Source of the DNA: Mycolicibacterium chubuense NBB4
Lineage (GTDB): Bacteria; Actinomycetota; Actinomycetes; Mycobacteriales; Mycobacteriaceae
Assembly: GCF_000266905.1 (NCBI RefSeq)
Contig: NC_018027.1
Span: 4,154,001 to 4,218,000, forward strand
Direction of reading: 5' to 3'
DNA length: 64,000 nucleotides
The notes beneath the pieces are model-generated. The model searched no databases. It was not told the DNA's origin and worked only from the letters and a program-made list of their open reading frames with translations. The translations under genes and the position numbers were made by a program. This document shows positions 22,141-30,108 of the stretch, piece by piece. Numbering within the stretch: the first letter of the stretch is position 1; every line of letters begins with the position of its first letter.

Positions 22141-22242
22141 CCGCTCAGCTAAACACCTTTCGCCATCGCTCGCCGGTTATTCGCGCCAACAATTCGCTAT
22201 AAGGCTGAAAGTTCCTGCCCGACAAGGATTTCAGGAAGGTCC

Positions 22243-22689
22243 TCAGTGTTCGTCCGCGGCGCGGGCGGGATCGATGGGTCCGGCCGCGAAAGCCGTGGGG
22301 TCTGCCAGCAGGGCCCGCAGATGTGGCAACCATGCCCTGTCGGCGGGTACCCAGTCGAGGGCATCGAGGTCTGCGGCGGTCACCCAGCGCAGGCACCGGT
22401 GGTCATGTGGCTGCGCCGTGCCGTCCCCGACCTGCGTCACCACATAGGCGCGCAGGACGACGGACCCGGGCAGTTCGACATCGTCTCCCAGCCGGGCACC
22501 CACCTGCACGGTGACGCCGAGTTCTTCGTCGAGTTCGCGCACGAGCGCCTCGCGTTCGGACTCACCGGCGGTGACCTTGCCGCCCGGCAGTTCCCACCGT
22601 CCGGCCAGCTCGGCCGGCCGGTCGCGTTGGGCTACCAGCAACGTCGCGCCACTGGTCAGCGCGCCTGCGACGACGATCTGGACTGGCAT
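22243..22689 (-). CDS. mutT2: Nudix hydrolase MutT2
   Basis: A 148-residue Nudix protein. The Nudix box reads GGKVTAGESEREALVRELDEELGV, matching GX5EX7REUXEEXGU. By position next to the nar genes it matches Rv1160 MutT2, which hydrolyses oxidised or other dCTP-type nucleotides and sanitises the nucleotide pool. The ATG at 22689 is the first in frame giving the family start VQIVVAGAL. The larger open frame upstream is a shadow of phhB. Confidence 0.88.
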   Translation of the reverse strand: MPVQIVVAGALTSGATLLVAQRDRPAELAGRWELPGGKVTAGESEREALVRELDEELGVTVQVGARLGDDVELPGSVVLRAYVVTQVGDGTAQPHDHRCLRWVTAADLDALDWVPADRAWLPHLRALLADPTAFAAGPIDPARAADEH

Positions 22690-22785
22690 CAGTCGTGACG
22701 CTACCGCGCCCGCCGGCTCACGCCGGGCAGGCGGGAATCGTCGGACCCCTTTACGCCGCCACCGGCCGTCGGAAACAATTCCCGT

Positions 22786-23067
22786 ATGGCTGTGTTGACG
22801 GACGAACAGGTAGACGCCGCACTGCCCGAACTCGACGGCTGGGAGCGGGCCGACGGCGCACTGCGCCGCTCGGTCAAGTTCCCGGCGTTTCTCGACGGGA
22901 TCGAGGCGGTGCGCCGGGTGGCCGAGCACGCGGAGGCCAAGGACCATCATCCGGATATCGACATCCGATGGTGCACAGTGAGTTTCGCCCTCGTGACGCA
23001 CTCGGAAGGCGGCATCACGGACAAGGACCTGCAGATGGCCCGCGATATCGACGGGATCCTCGGGTAG
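22786..23067 (+). CDS. phhB: Pterin-4a-carbinolamine dehydratase
   Basis: A 93-residue DCoH/PhhB family enzyme dehydrating 4a-hydroxytetrahydrobiopterin. The catalytic motif is [12 protein letters not shown], and [19 protein letters not shown] closes the fold; the length is typical. In M. tuberculosis the same position holds Rv1159A. Its 3' end overlaps convergent pimE by 53 bp. Mycobacteria lack an obvious biopterin hydroxylase, so the true substrate may be another pterin. Confidence 0.9.
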   Translation: MAVLTDEQVDAALPELDGWERADGALRRSVKFPAFLDGIEAVRRVAEHAEAKDHHPDIDIRWCTVSFALVTHSEGGITDKDLQMARDIDGILG

Positions 23068-24217
23068 CGATCCAGGCCAGCGTCGCCAGCGTGGCGACGA
23101 TGTAGATCAAGCCGGCCCACGCCAGGTACCAGGGCCGCGAGATGACCCAGATCGTCGGCTGGGCGAAGCTGAGCAGCCACGGCACCCCGATGAGCGTCAG
23201 GGCCAGCCAGCCCCAGCCCAGTATCCGCGCGCCGGTCCGGTCTCGCCACGGGCCGTGCAGCAGCCAGATCATCAGCGGGATCAGCCACACCCAGTGGTGA
23301 GTCCAGGAGATCGGCGACAGCAGCAGACCGAACAACTGCACGACGACGATCGCTGCGAGGCGGTCGTCGGAACCTCCGATGGCGCGCCACGCCAGCAGCG
23401 CCAGCACCGCCGTCACCGCGATACCCGCCACGACGAGCGGCCCGTAGCCGGCGTCGTGGCCGAGGATCCGGGAGATGCCGCCGCGCCACGACTGGTTGAA
23501 CGAGGTTCCGATCGGACCGACCCGGCGGGCGTCGCCGAGCAGGTCGGTGAAGTAGTACCGAGTCTGGTCCCCCACGACGAGCGCCGACAGGACGACCGTC
23601 CCGAGGAAGACGACGCCTGAGAAGACGGCCGTGGCCCAGCGCCGTGCGCCGAGGAAGTACAGGCCCGACACCGCAGGCGTCAGCTTCACCCCGGCCGCCA
23701 GGCCGACCAGCAGACCCGACAGCCACCACTGCGTGCGGTAGACCGCATAGAGCACGGCCAGCACCAGCAGCACATTGATCTGGCCGTAGTCGAAGGTGCT
23801 GCGCAGTGGCTCGGTCCAGATGCCGACGGCCGTCCACAGCATCGCGACACGATGGCCACCGGGCAGGGCGCCGGGGGAATCCGCCAGGAGGCGCTGGCTG
23901 AGGCGCACCACGCCGTAGAGCGCGGCCACGATGCCCAGTTCCCACGCCAGGGCCACCAGCCCGAACGGCAGTAGGTGCAGCGGGTAGAAGACCACGGCCG
24001 CGAACGGCGGATACGTGAACGGCAGCGGGAAGTCCGGCGTCTGGTCGGCGTAGACGTAGTCGTAGAGGGTGCCGGGCTGATCCAGCGCCGCCGCACCCCC
24101 GACGTAGACGTGCAGGTCGACGAAGTTGGCACCGTTGGGCAGCAGATAGGTCCACGCCAGCCGCGCGGCGATGCTGACGATCAGCAGCACGGGAGCCGCG
24201 GCCGACAGCCGAGCCAT
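23015..24217 (-). CDS. pimE: Polyprenol-phosphate-mannose alpha-1,2-mannosyltransferase PimE
   Basis: A 400-residue GT-C (GT87) membrane glycosyltransferase with about ten helices. It adds an alpha-1,2 mannose to Ac-PIM4 on the periplasmic side, forming polar PIM5. The first loop has the acidic catalytic motif [11 protein letters not shown] (Asp34 here). The [21 protein letters not shown] stretch is typical of mycobacterial GT-C enzymes. The ATG is at 24217; the 3' end overlaps phhB. It is divergent from the Ala/Pro-rich exported protein gene, as in M. tuberculosis. Confidence 0.9.
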   Translation of the reverse strand: MARLSAAAPVLLIVSIAARLAWTYLLPNGANFVDLHVYVGGAAALDQPGTLYDYVYADQTPDFPLPFTYPPFAAVVFYPLHLLPFGLVALAWELGIVAALYGVVRLSQRLLADSPGALPGGHRVAMLWTAVGIWTEPLRSTFDYGQINVLLVLAVLYAVYRTQWWLSGLLVGLAAGVKLTPAVSGLYFLGARRWATAVFSGVVFLGTVVLSALVVGDQTRYYFTDLLGDARRVGPIGTSFNQSWRGGISRILGHDAGYGPLVVAGIAVTAVLALLAWRAIGGSDDRLAAIVVVQLFGLLLSPISWTHHWVWLIPLMIWLLHGPWRDRTGARILGWGWLALTLIGVPWLLSFAQPTIWVISRPWYLAWAGLIYIVATLATLAWIATRGSRRYRGPSAGPCP

Positions 24218-24335
24218 CGCGCGGGAGCCAGGTGCCGGCGAGCCGGATTCGATGGTGTTTATTCGCCTGACTCTAGCGAGCGGTCACCATCGGCCTTCAC
24301 ATCAGTAACGGTTGCATAAATGCCACACATGTCAC

Positions 24336-24363
24336 TTGAGTAACTCCAGTAACAGGCTAGCTT
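24336..24363 (+). promoter_or_regulatory. Candidate SigA-like promoter for the Rv1158c-like gene
   Basis: TTGAGT (24336-24341) and TAGCTT (24358-24363, matching mycobacterial TANNNT) are separated by 16 bp, in a locally AT-richer stretch 37 bp before the ATG at 24400. Confidence 0.4.
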
Positions 24364-24399
24364 CGGGTGCAGGCGTGCCACCGACGATTGGGAGATCTC

Positions 24400-25014
24400 A
24401 TGCTTCGCACCCGAAAACTGTTCGCAACCACCATGATCGCAGCGGCTGGGGCGGTGTCTGCCGCCGTGGCGCTCAGCGCTGCCGCCGCAGCGCAGCCGCC
24501 CGCCGCACCGGCGCCGGCCCCGGCACCCGAGGTTCCCGGCCTGCCGTTCCTGCAGCAACTCGCGGCGAACCCGGCCGCGGCGACGCAGCTCGTGCAGACC
24601 TTCGCCAACGTGCTCGGCAACGCGCCGGCGGCGACCGCGTCGACGACGGCGACCCCCGCGGGTGTGGCCGCCACGCCGGGCATTACGCCCGCCGCCACGC
24701 CCGCCACGATGCCGGGCGCGACCGCGTCCATCACGCTGCCTCAGCCGGCGAACGCGCTGCCGGGCGCGGCGACGACCGTGCCCGCCTCGGTGACGACCCC
24801 GGCGGCCGCCCCGAGCGCGTCACCGTTGGGCGGGCTGACCAGTGCGCTCGGCGTCCCCGGCGGTCTGGCGTCGCTGCTGCCCGCCGGCACGCCGCTGGCC
24901 GGCCTGCTGCCCACGGGCAACTCGGCCGCGCCCGCCGCAGCGCCCGTCGCACCGGCACCGGCACCGGCCGCGGCGCCGGCGCCGCTGTTCACGCCGCTGT
25001 CGGCCCTGCCCTGA
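24400..25014 (+). CDS. Exported Ala/Pro-rich protein (Rv1158c-like)
   Basis: A 204-residue protein with an N-terminal signal sequence (MLRTRKLFATTMIAAAGAVS, then SAAVALSAAAAAQPP with an AxA-type cleavage region near residue 31). The mature part is low-complexity Ala/Pro/Thr with short ordered pieces such as VPGLPFLQQLAANPAAATQL. The ATG at 24400 follows a GGGAG ribosome site; the open frame begins earlier at a GTG (24367) that lacks one. It is likely cell-wall or secreted. The neighbouring gene downstream has the same start architecture and repeats the theme PGLP..QS/QQ, suggesting an ancient duplication. Function unknown. Confidence 0.75.
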   Translation: MLRTRKLFATTMIAAAGAVSAAVALSAAAAAQPPAAPAPAPAPEVPGLPFLQQLAANPAAATQLVQTFANVLGNAPAATASTTATPAGVAATPGITPAATPATMPGATASITLPQPANALPGAATTVPASVTTPAAAPSASPLGGLTSALGVPGGLASLLPAGTPLAGLLPTGNSAAPAAAPVAPAPAPAAAPAPLFTPLSALP

Positions 25015-25062
25015 TCGAACAGCACCTCTGACACCACAACCACTGAAACGCATTGGGGAACC

Positions 25063-26313
25063 ATGGCAACGATCAGGACGATGCTCACCACCGCGATGGC
25101 GGTGGGCTCGTCGGCCGCACTGTTGACCGTCGGCGTGACCGGAGTCGCACACGCTGATCCACCCGCGGCACCGTCGCCGATCGACGGGCTGCAGGCGCCG
25201 GGCCTGCCCGCCGTGCAGAGCATCGGGCCCGTGATCCAGCAGGCCGCTGCCGATCCCTCCAATGCGGCATCGATGCTGATGGCCGCCGCCGCGGTGTTCG
25301 CCGGAGATGCCGCAGCGCCGCGGCCCTCCAGCGACATCGCGTCGGCGGTCAACCAGTTCGTTCAGCCGGTCGCACACGTGCCGGCCACCGGCGCGATCCC
25401 CGGCACCGAGGCGCACCTGCCCGCGGGTGTCGATCCCGCACACGCGGTAGGACCGGCACCGGAGGCGACGCCGGAAGTGGCGCACGCCGCCGCCGCGGTG
25501 CCACCGGGGCCCCCACCCGCGCCCGGGCCCGCTCCCCTCCCGGACCCCGCCGCGAGCCCGGCGGCCGCACCCGCAGCCGCACCCGTCGCGGCCCCGGCGG
25601 CCGCACCCGTCGCGGCCCCGGCGGCCGCACCCGTCGCGGCACCCGATCCCGCCGCGGCCCCGGCGGCGGTCGTCGCTCCCAACCCCGCCCCGCCCGGCGC
25701 GCCCGCTCCCGCCGCGGCACCCGCCCCTGCAGCCACCCCCGCGGCGGTCGTCACTCCCAACCCCGCCCCGCCCGGCGCGCCCGCTCCCGCCGCGGCACCC
25801 GCCCCTGCAGCCACCCCCGCGGCGGTCGTCACTCCCAACCCCGCCCCGCCCAGCGCGCCCGCTCCCGCGGCGGCGCCCGGCGGCGCGCCGAATTTCGGAC
25901 CGAACGCGCCCGTCACGCAGGACTTCCTGTATCCGTCGATCAGCAACGGATGCCTCAAGGACGGCGGCAACGTGCTCGCGACCGCGATCTCGGTGGCCGG
26001 CCCGGCGACGATCCCCCTGCCCGGCCCCAAAGCCGGCCAGACCGCGTATGTGTTCACCGCGGTGGGCACTCCAGGGCCTGCCGCCGAGCAGAAGCTGCCG
26101 CTGAACGTCACCTGGGTCAACCTGACCACGGGCAAGTCGGGCAGCGCCACGCTCAAGCCGCGGCCGGACATGAACGCCAACGGCCCGACCACGCTGACGG
26201 CCATCGCCGACACCGGTTCGGGCAGCATCATGTCGACGATCTTCGGTCAGGTCACCACGACCGAGAAGCAGTGCCAGTTCATGCCGACGATCGGCTCGAC
26301 GGTCGTCCCCTGA
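25063..26313 (+). CDS. Exported Ala/Pro-rich protein with C-terminal domain (Rv1157c-like)
   Basis: A 416-residue exported protein. Residues 1-32 are a signal peptide (ending GVAHADPPAAP). Residues about 33-135 are a modest-complexity part containing APGLPAVQSIGPVIQQAAAD, related to its upstream neighbour. Residues about 140-280 are a Pro/Ala spacer made of tandem repeats. Residues about 285-416 form a globular-looking domain with two cysteines (SNGCLKDGG and KQCQF), likely a disulfide, and beta-rich patterns. The ATG at 25063 follows a GGGGAA site. It is 48 bp downstream of its paralogue-like neighbour. Function unknown; wall-spanning spacer plus surface domain is an inference. Confidence 0.78.
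   Translation: MATIRTMLTTAMAVGSSAALLTVGVTGVAHADPPAAPSPIDGLQAPGLPAVQSIGPVIQQAAADPSNAASMLMAAAAVFAGDAAAPRPSSDIASAVNQFVQPVAHVPATGAIPGTEAHLPAGVDPAHAVGPAPEATPEVAHAAAAVPPGPPPAPGPAPLPDPAASPAAAPAAAPVAAPAAAPVAAPAAAPVAAPDPAAAPAAVVAPNPAPPGAPAPAAAPAPAATPAAVVTPNPAPPGAPAPAAAPAPAATPAAVVTPNPAPPSAPAPAAAPGGAPNFGPNAPVTQDFLYPSISNGCLKDGGNVLATAISVAGPATIPLPGPKAGQTAYVFTAVGTPGPAAEQKLPLNVTWVNLTTGKSGSATLKPRPDMNANGPTTLTAIADTGSGSIMSTIFGQVTTTEKQCQFMPTIGSTVVP
25573..25644 (+). repeat. 24-bp in-frame tandem repeats (Pro/Ala spacer)
   Basis: Three near-identical 24-bp units start at 25573, 25597 and 25621 and encode the repeat APVAAPAA inside the Rv1157c-like gene. Being in frame, copy-number change would only alter spacer length. 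Confidence 0.8.
25663..25875 (+). repeat. 78-bp in-frame tandem repeats (26-residue units)
   Basis: Units begin at 25663, 25741 and 25819 (period 78 bp, the third partial). Each encodes a 26-residue unit beginning AAVVTPNPAPPGAPAP. The copies are almost identical in DNA, indicating recent duplication or conversion within the Pro/Ala spacer. Confidence 0.85.
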
Positions 26314-26326
26314 CCGCCGAGCGCGC

Positions 26327-26384
26327 CGAACTGAGATTCCCGGTCGTGATCCACGCGAGATTCACGACCGGGAATCTCAGTTCG
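26327..26384. terminator. Long perfect hairpin, bidirectional terminator
   Basis: A 23-bp perfect inverted repeat (arms 26327-26349 and 26362-26384, each containing CTGAGATTCCCGGTCGTGA or its complement) has a 12-nt loop. It sits between the ends of the convergent Rv1157c-like and DUF1059 genes. There is no long U-tract, which is common for mycobacterial terminators. Confidence 0.75.
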
Positions 26385-26391
26385 CGGAGGC

Positions 26392-26538
26392 TCAGTAGGC
26401 CATGAACAGAATGGCGTCCCGGTCGTACTCGCGGCCCGGATGTGCTTCCGAGAGGTGCTTCTGCGCCTTCTCCACCAGGTCGTCCTCGTCCTTACCGGTG
26501 ATGGCCTCGCCGCACGGGCAATTCAGGTGAGTCTTCAT
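26392..26538 (-). CDS. DUF1059 small protein
   Basis: A 48-residue protein starting MKTHLNCPCGEAITGKDEDD, with a CPC pair, a HLSEAHPGREY stretch and the ending ILFMAY. It matches the DUF1059 family in length and pattern. The paired cysteines and histidines suggest metal binding, but the function is unknown. The ATG is at 26538. It ends next to a hairpin shared with the convergent Rv1157c-like gene and is divergent from the nitroreductase gene by 50 bp. Confidence 0.8.
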   Translation of the reverse strand: MKTHLNCPCGEAITGKDEDDLVEKAQKHLSEAHPGREYDRDAILFMAY

Positions 26539-26588
26539 GACTTCACAATGGCACAGCGGCCGGCAGGTGATGAGACAAGATCGACAAC

Positions 26589-27248
26589 GTGGACCTCTAC
26601 GACGTGATGCGGACGACGGCGGCGGTCCGCCGGTTCACCGGTGATCGGCTGCCCGACGACGTCCTGGTGCGGATCCTCGACAATGCGCGATTCGCGCCGA
26701 GCGGCGGCAACCGCCAGGGCGTGCACGTGATCGCGATCCGGGACCGCAAGATCCGCGAGGCCCTCGCCGAGTTGAGCCTGCCCGGCGCACGCCGCTACGT
26801 CGCCCAGGCCGGCAACGGCGAAGGAACGTGGAACCCGTTGCTGCCCATGGGTGTTTCACAGGAGCAGGTAGCCGCCACCGAGGTCCCCGATCAGATGACC
26901 GCACCACTGCTCACGTGCGCTGTCGTGCTGGTGGTCTGTGTCGACTTGGCGGCCGTCGCGGCCCTCGATCAGGATCTCGACCGGATCGGCGTGGTCGCGG
27001 GCGCGTCGGTGTATCCGTTCGTGTGGAACGTCCTGCTGGCTGCCCGCAACGAGGGATACGGCGGTGTGCTCACAACGATGGCGGTAGCCGAGGAAACCCG
27101 CGTCAAAGACCTGCTCGGGATCCCCGCCGGCCACGCGGTCGCCGCCGTCGTGCCACTGGGTAAACCCCAGCACCAGCCGAAGCGGCTGACCCGCAAGCCG
27201 ATCGCGGAGTTCGTCACCCGGGAGAGGTTCGACGGCGCGTCTCTGTGA
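26589..27248 (+). CDS. Nitroreductase family protein
   Basis: A 219-residue FMN-dependent nitroreductase-like oxidoreductase. Signs are TTAAVRRFTGDRLPDDVLVR and NARFAPSGGNRQGVHV (phosphate and flavin contacts) near the N-terminus and EGYGGVLTTMAVAEE near residue 157, with VPLGKP at the end. These cytoplasmic enzymes reduce nitro, quinone or enone substrates with NAD(P)H. The GTG start at 26589 lacks a clear ribosome site. It lies 31 bp before the degenerate resolvase gene on the same strand. Substrate unknown. Confidence 0.85.
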   Translation: MDLYDVMRTTAAVRRFTGDRLPDDVLVRILDNARFAPSGGNRQGVHVIAIRDRKIREALAELSLPGARRYVAQAGNGEGTWNPLLPMGVSQEQVAATEVPDQMTAPLLTCAVVLVVCVDLAAVAALDQDLDRIGVVAGASVYPFVWNVLLAARNEGYGGVLTTMAVAEETRVKDLLGIPAGHAVAAVVPLGKPQHQPKRLTRKPIAEFVTRERFDGASL

Positions 27249-27279
27249 AGCGCCCGGGGCGTCGTGAGACCGTGAACGC

Positions 27280-27663
27280 GTGACGGTCACGCTGGGTTAT
27301 GCCACGGCCGGTGGCGGCGACCTCGACGGCCAACTCGCCGAGCTCACCGCCGCCGGCGTCGACCCCCGCCGGATCTTCACCGACAAGTCCCCCGGCTCCA
27401 CCGACAAGATGCGCGCCGGGCTGCTGGCCTTGCTGAGCTACGCCCGCGCCGGCGATGTCGTCGTGGTCGTGGCGCTGGAACGGCTGGGCCGGTCGGTCGC
27501 GGAGGTCACGCAGACCGTCGCCGACCTGACCACCCGCGGGATCACGCTGCGCTGCCTGCGCGACGGACTCGACACCGCCACCGCGACAGGGCGTGTGGTG
27601 GCCAGAGTGCTCACCGACCTGGCGGCGCTGGACGCGGTCCGTCCGGGCGAAGCCAGGACCTGA
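27280..27663 (+). CDS. Degenerate serine-recombinase N-terminal domain protein
   Basis: A 127-residue stand-alone resolvase/invertase catalytic-domain homologue. It aligns along its whole length with gamma-delta resolvase: GYATAGGGDLDGQ at the N-terminus, RRIFTDKSPGS, VVALERLGRSVAEV (keeping the arginines) and ITLRCLRDGLDT. The active-site ARVST segment is replaced by ATAGG, so the nucleophilic serine is missing, and no helix-turn-helix domain follows. It cannot be an ordinary recombinase; a DNA-binding or regulatory role, or decay, is possible. It is convergent with the HhH-GPD gene. Confidence 0.75.
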   Translation: MTVTLGYATAGGGDLDGQLAELTAAGVDPRRIFTDKSPGSTDKMRAGLLALLSYARAGDVVVVVALERLGRSVAEVTQTVADLTTRGITLRCLRDGLDTATATGRVVARVLTDLAALDAVRPGEART

Positions 27664-27668
27664 TCCTC

Positions 27669-27746
27669 GGCGGCCTTCGCCTCATCCATGGCTCAGGCCT
27701 TGGCGGCCTTCGCCTCATCCATGGCTCAGGCCTTGGCGGCCTTCGC
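27669..27746 (-). repeat. 33-bp tandem repeat carrying the 3' end of the HhH-GPD gene
   Basis: Two identical 33-bp units (27669-27701 and 27702-27734) are followed by a 12-bp partial third. On the minus strand each unit holds the end of the gene (EAKAA + TGA) followed by GCCATG, so the last codons and stop codon are duplicated in frame downstream of the real stop. Confidence 0.85.
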
Positions 27747-28304
27747 TGCGGCCTTCGCTTCCTTCTTGTACGTCCGCACCTTCTGCAGCGATCCGGCATC
27801 CTTCACGTCGGCCACCGACATGTGGGTGCCCGCCTTGCCGTAGTCACCGGCCGCCGCGCGCCAGCCCTTCGGTGTGACGCCGTACTGCTTGCCCAGCAGC
27901 GCGAGGAAGATCTTGGCTTTCTGCTCGCCGAAGCCAGGCAGCGCTTTGAGCCGGCGCAGCACGTCGGCTCCGTCGGCACCGTCGGACCACAACGCCGTCG
28001 CGTCGCCGCCGTACTCGTCGACGATCACCTGCGCCAGCGCCTGCACGCGCTTGGCCATCGAACCCGGAAACCGGTGCACCGCAGGCGTTTGCGCACACAG
28101 GTCGGCGAACTTCTCCGGGTCGTGGTCCGCGATCGCGGCCGCGTTGAATCCGCCCATGCGGTCGGCGATCTTCTTCGGGCCACCGAAGGCGACCTCCATC
28201 GGGATCTGCTGATCCAGCAACATCCCGACCAGCAGCGCGAACGGGTCCTCGGACAGCAGGTGGTCAGCCTCGGGCTCCTGCGTGAGGCAGAGGTTGGCAG
28301 TCAC
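27726..28304 (-). CDS. HhH-GPD family base-excision repair-like protein
   Basis: A 192-residue helix-hairpin-helix GPD protein, perhaps a DNA glycosylase. DPFALLVGMLLDQQIPMEVA opens the fold, and LKALPGFGEQKAKIFLALLG is the helix-hairpin-helix. The Lys/Ala-rich C-terminal tail (KKEAKAAAKAAKA) is probably DNA-binding and disordered. The GTG at 28304 follows a GAAAGGAAC site and gives the family start TANLCLTQEPEAD. Position matches Rv1156. No classical catalytic aspartate could be assigned, so activity is uncertain. Confidence 0.8.
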   Translation of the reverse strand: MTANLCLTQEPEADHLLSEDPFALLVGMLLDQQIPMEVAFGGPKKIADRMGGFNAAAIADHDPEKFADLCAQTPAVHRFPGSMAKRVQALAQVIVDEYGGDATALWSDGADGADVLRRLKALPGFGEQKAKIFLALLGKQYGVTPKGWRAAAGDYGKAGTHMSVADVKDAGSLQKVRTYKKEAKAAAKAAKA

Positions 28305-28538
28305 GACGTTCCTTTCACCGGAGGAATCCAAGGTTAGCGCGCTACCGATGTGCACTTCGGCGCCTTACCAGGACAACGGGCGCCGGGACCCGAACCCTCG
28401 CGGACTACGTACTGCCACGACAACGCTGGATCAAAAGGCAGTAGTCGACTACGCACGACCACGCGGTTCCGCACCGCCATGATGGCCGTACCCGAAGGCT
28501 CATCCGTCCACCCTGCCCGCAGCGAGGAGGGAACCACC

Positions 28539-28874
28539 ATGGACAACCCGCTGCCGACCGACCCGTGTGCCTTCATCCGCAGAGACATCGAGATCACCCA
28601 GAAGCTGATCGACGAAGACCGCGTTGGTCTGCAGCACCCCGAAGTACTCACCCACGACGACGTCGTGCGGCTCAAGGTGGATCTCGAGCGGCGAGGAGCG
28701 TTGCTCGAGAGCTTTCTGGAATCCTTCCGCCGCTGTCGGGCAGAGAATCCACGCTGCAGAAGGACACACGCCGGGCGGACGGTCAGCACGGCCAGGCACG
28801 TGCCGCCGGCCATCGCATCGGCTGAACGCGGTAGGAGTCCGGAGATGACAACGCACGCGGAACAATTGAAGTGA
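28539..28874 (+). CDS. Hypothetical helical protein
   Basis: A 111-residue protein with a strong GAGGAGGG ribosome site 7 bp before the ATG at 28539. Residues 10-67 look alpha-helical and charged (CAFIRRDIEITQKLIDEDRV, then VVRLKVDLERRGALLESFLE), like a small coiled coil, and the C-terminal third is basic and low in order. No signal or membrane segment. A 54-codon gene follows 11 bp later with its own GGAGG site. I do not recognise the family. Confidence 0.55.
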   Translation: MDNPLPTDPCAFIRRDIEITQKLIDEDRVGLQHPEVLTHDDVVRLKVDLERRGALLESFLESFRRCRAENPRCRRTHAGRTVSTARHVPPAIASAERGRSPEMTTHAEQLK

Positions 28875-28885
28875 GCCGGAGGTGC

Positions 28886-29050
28886 ATGATGGGCCACGAC
28901 GATGATCGGATGCTCACGTTGGCAGATCTCGCGCAACTGGTCGACTCCCCCCTCATTCGGGTGATGGGCGGCGAACGCGTCGACGTCGACACTCACGCCG
29001 CGCTGGAGGCCATCGCGGCAAACGAAGCCGGGCTGGGCCTGTCTGCATAG
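28886..29050 (+). CDS. 54-residue hypothetical protein
   Basis: Starts with two ATG codons (28886, 28889) 5 bp after GGAGG and encodes 54 residues, including LADLAQLVDSPLIRVMGG and a VDVDTHAALEAIAAN helix. Acidic, no membrane segment. It is the second gene of a two-gene unit with 28539-28874. Family not recognised; the strong ribosome site and non-repetitive composition support it being real. Confidence 0.5.
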   Translation: MMGHDDDRMLTLADLAQLVDSPLIRVMGGERVDVDTHAALEAIAANEAGLGLSA

Positions 29051-29168
29051 CCACACGTCGCGGTGTCCGACGGCGCGATGGGACGGCCCCTCGCGAATCA
29101 TGTGCAGCCGTTGGAGCATCCCGAACGGAAGCGCGAACGGATAGACCTCCGCGGCGTAGTCTTCTGCT

Positions 29169-29675
29169 GTGGCGCCGACTGCCATCGACATCATCGAGAA
29201 CTACTTCACGTGCGAATTCACCACCATGTCGCGCGATGGTTCGCCGCAGACCTGGCCGGTGACTCCGCGATTGCTCGGCGATGGCCGATTCCTGACGGCA
29301 ACCAGCATCGGCCTCCCGCAGAAGGCCTACAACATCCGCCGCAATCCGAAGGTCAGCATGCTGTTCTCCGAGCCGACCGGCAGCGGCATCACCGAGCCGG
29401 GGGCGGTGCTCATCCAGGGCAATGCCACCGCCGAGGATCGCATCGTGAGCGATCCGGGGTCCGAACCCGAATTGGCGGCGTTGGCGCAGACGCTGTTCGC
29501 CCGTCAGCCGGCCGGCGCGTTCTGGAGCACCTGGCTCGGACGACGGCTGTGGTGGTCGTATTACATGCGCATCCTGATCTTCGTGACTCCCAGCAGTGCG
29601 CTGTTCTGGCCGACGCGTGACTTCACCGCCCGGCCCCAGGAACTCGACCTCCGCGAGATACGCCGTGTGGGGTGA
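29169..29675 (+). CDS. Pyridoxamine 5'-phosphate oxidase-fold protein
   Basis: A 168-residue split-barrel flavin or deazaflavin-binding protein. The start IIENYFTCEFTTMSRDGSPQ, QKAYNIRRNPKVSMLFSEP and GAVLIQGNATAED are typical of the PPOX fold. It could bind FMN or F420. The GTG start at 29169 is accepted because the preceding 118 bp hold no coding signal. Its stop lies 11 bp inside the next gene, another PPOX-like protein, so the two are probably co-translated. Confidence 0.75.
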   Translation: MAPTAIDIIENYFTCEFTTMSRDGSPQTWPVTPRLLGDGRFLTATSIGLPQKAYNIRRNPKVSMLFSEPTGSGITEPGAVLIQGNATAEDRIVSDPGSEPELAALAQTLFARQPAGAFWSTWLGRRLWWSYYMRILIFVTPSSALFWPTRDFTARPQELDLREIRRVG

Positions 29676-30108
29676 GGCCGCCAAGCGGCTGAGCAGATTT
29701 CCCGAGGCGGTGCTGACCGCGCTCGACGCGCACGGCTACCCGGTGAGTGTTCGCGTCAGCACTCGCGGATACGACGCGGCGACCGGCGAGCTCGCCGCGG
29801 AGCTGCCGGAGGGGCTGGGCACGGCGGAGGGCCCGGCCAACCTTCTGTGTCACTACCACGACGACAAGCTGTGGCACCTCGATTCCACCCACGTCACCGG
29901 CCTTCTCCGGCGGCGCGGCGACAATTGGGTATTCGTGAGCGAGAAGTTCACGCCGCAAACACGATTCGAGATGGTGTCGTTCTTGCGAGGCGCCCATGCC
30001 TCGGCCCAGAGGTACCTCGACAGGCGCGGGCTTGCGCGTCCGGCGGTCAATTGGGCTGCCGTCGAAGGGATTCGGCGTGGCACCACGCAACGAGTCAAGA
30101 AGTCGTGA
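29665..30108 (+). CDS. Second PPOX-like split-barrel protein
   Basis: A 147-residue protein starting at the GTG at 29665, 11 bp inside the preceding gene. It continues FPEAVLTALDAHGYPVSVRV, LCHYHDDKLWHLDSTHVTG and RGDNWVFVSEKFTP, the pattern of a diverged pyridoxamine-phosphate-oxidase-like barrel. It may pair with the preceding protein as a heteromeric enzyme. It ends at GTGA, the start of the methyltransferase gene. Substrate unknown. Confidence 0.65.
   Translation: MWGEAAKRLSRFPEAVLTALDAHGYPVSVRVSTRGYDAATGELAAELPEGLGTAEGPANLLCHYHDDKLWHLDSTHVTGLLRRRGDNWVFVSEKFTPQTRFEMVSFLRGAHASAQRYLDRRGLARPAVNWAAVEGIRRGTTQRVKKS

Noticed and set aside
22141-22242. DosR or other nitrate-response box upstream of narK
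   Set aside because: No match to a GGGACT-N-AGTCCC-type palindrome and no convincing inverted repeat was found.
25561-25875. CRISPR-like repeat array
   Set aside because: Repeats are contiguous, in frame and encode Pro/Ala units of an exported protein, without spacers.
27280-27663. Insertion sequence or integron resolvase
   Set aside because: No inverted terminal repeats, transposase or att-like repeats flank it, and the catalytic residue is missing.
28380-28410. tRNA-like T-arm sequence near GGGACCCGAACCC
   Set aside because: The stem cannot pair with its partner and no acceptor, D or anticodon arm is present.
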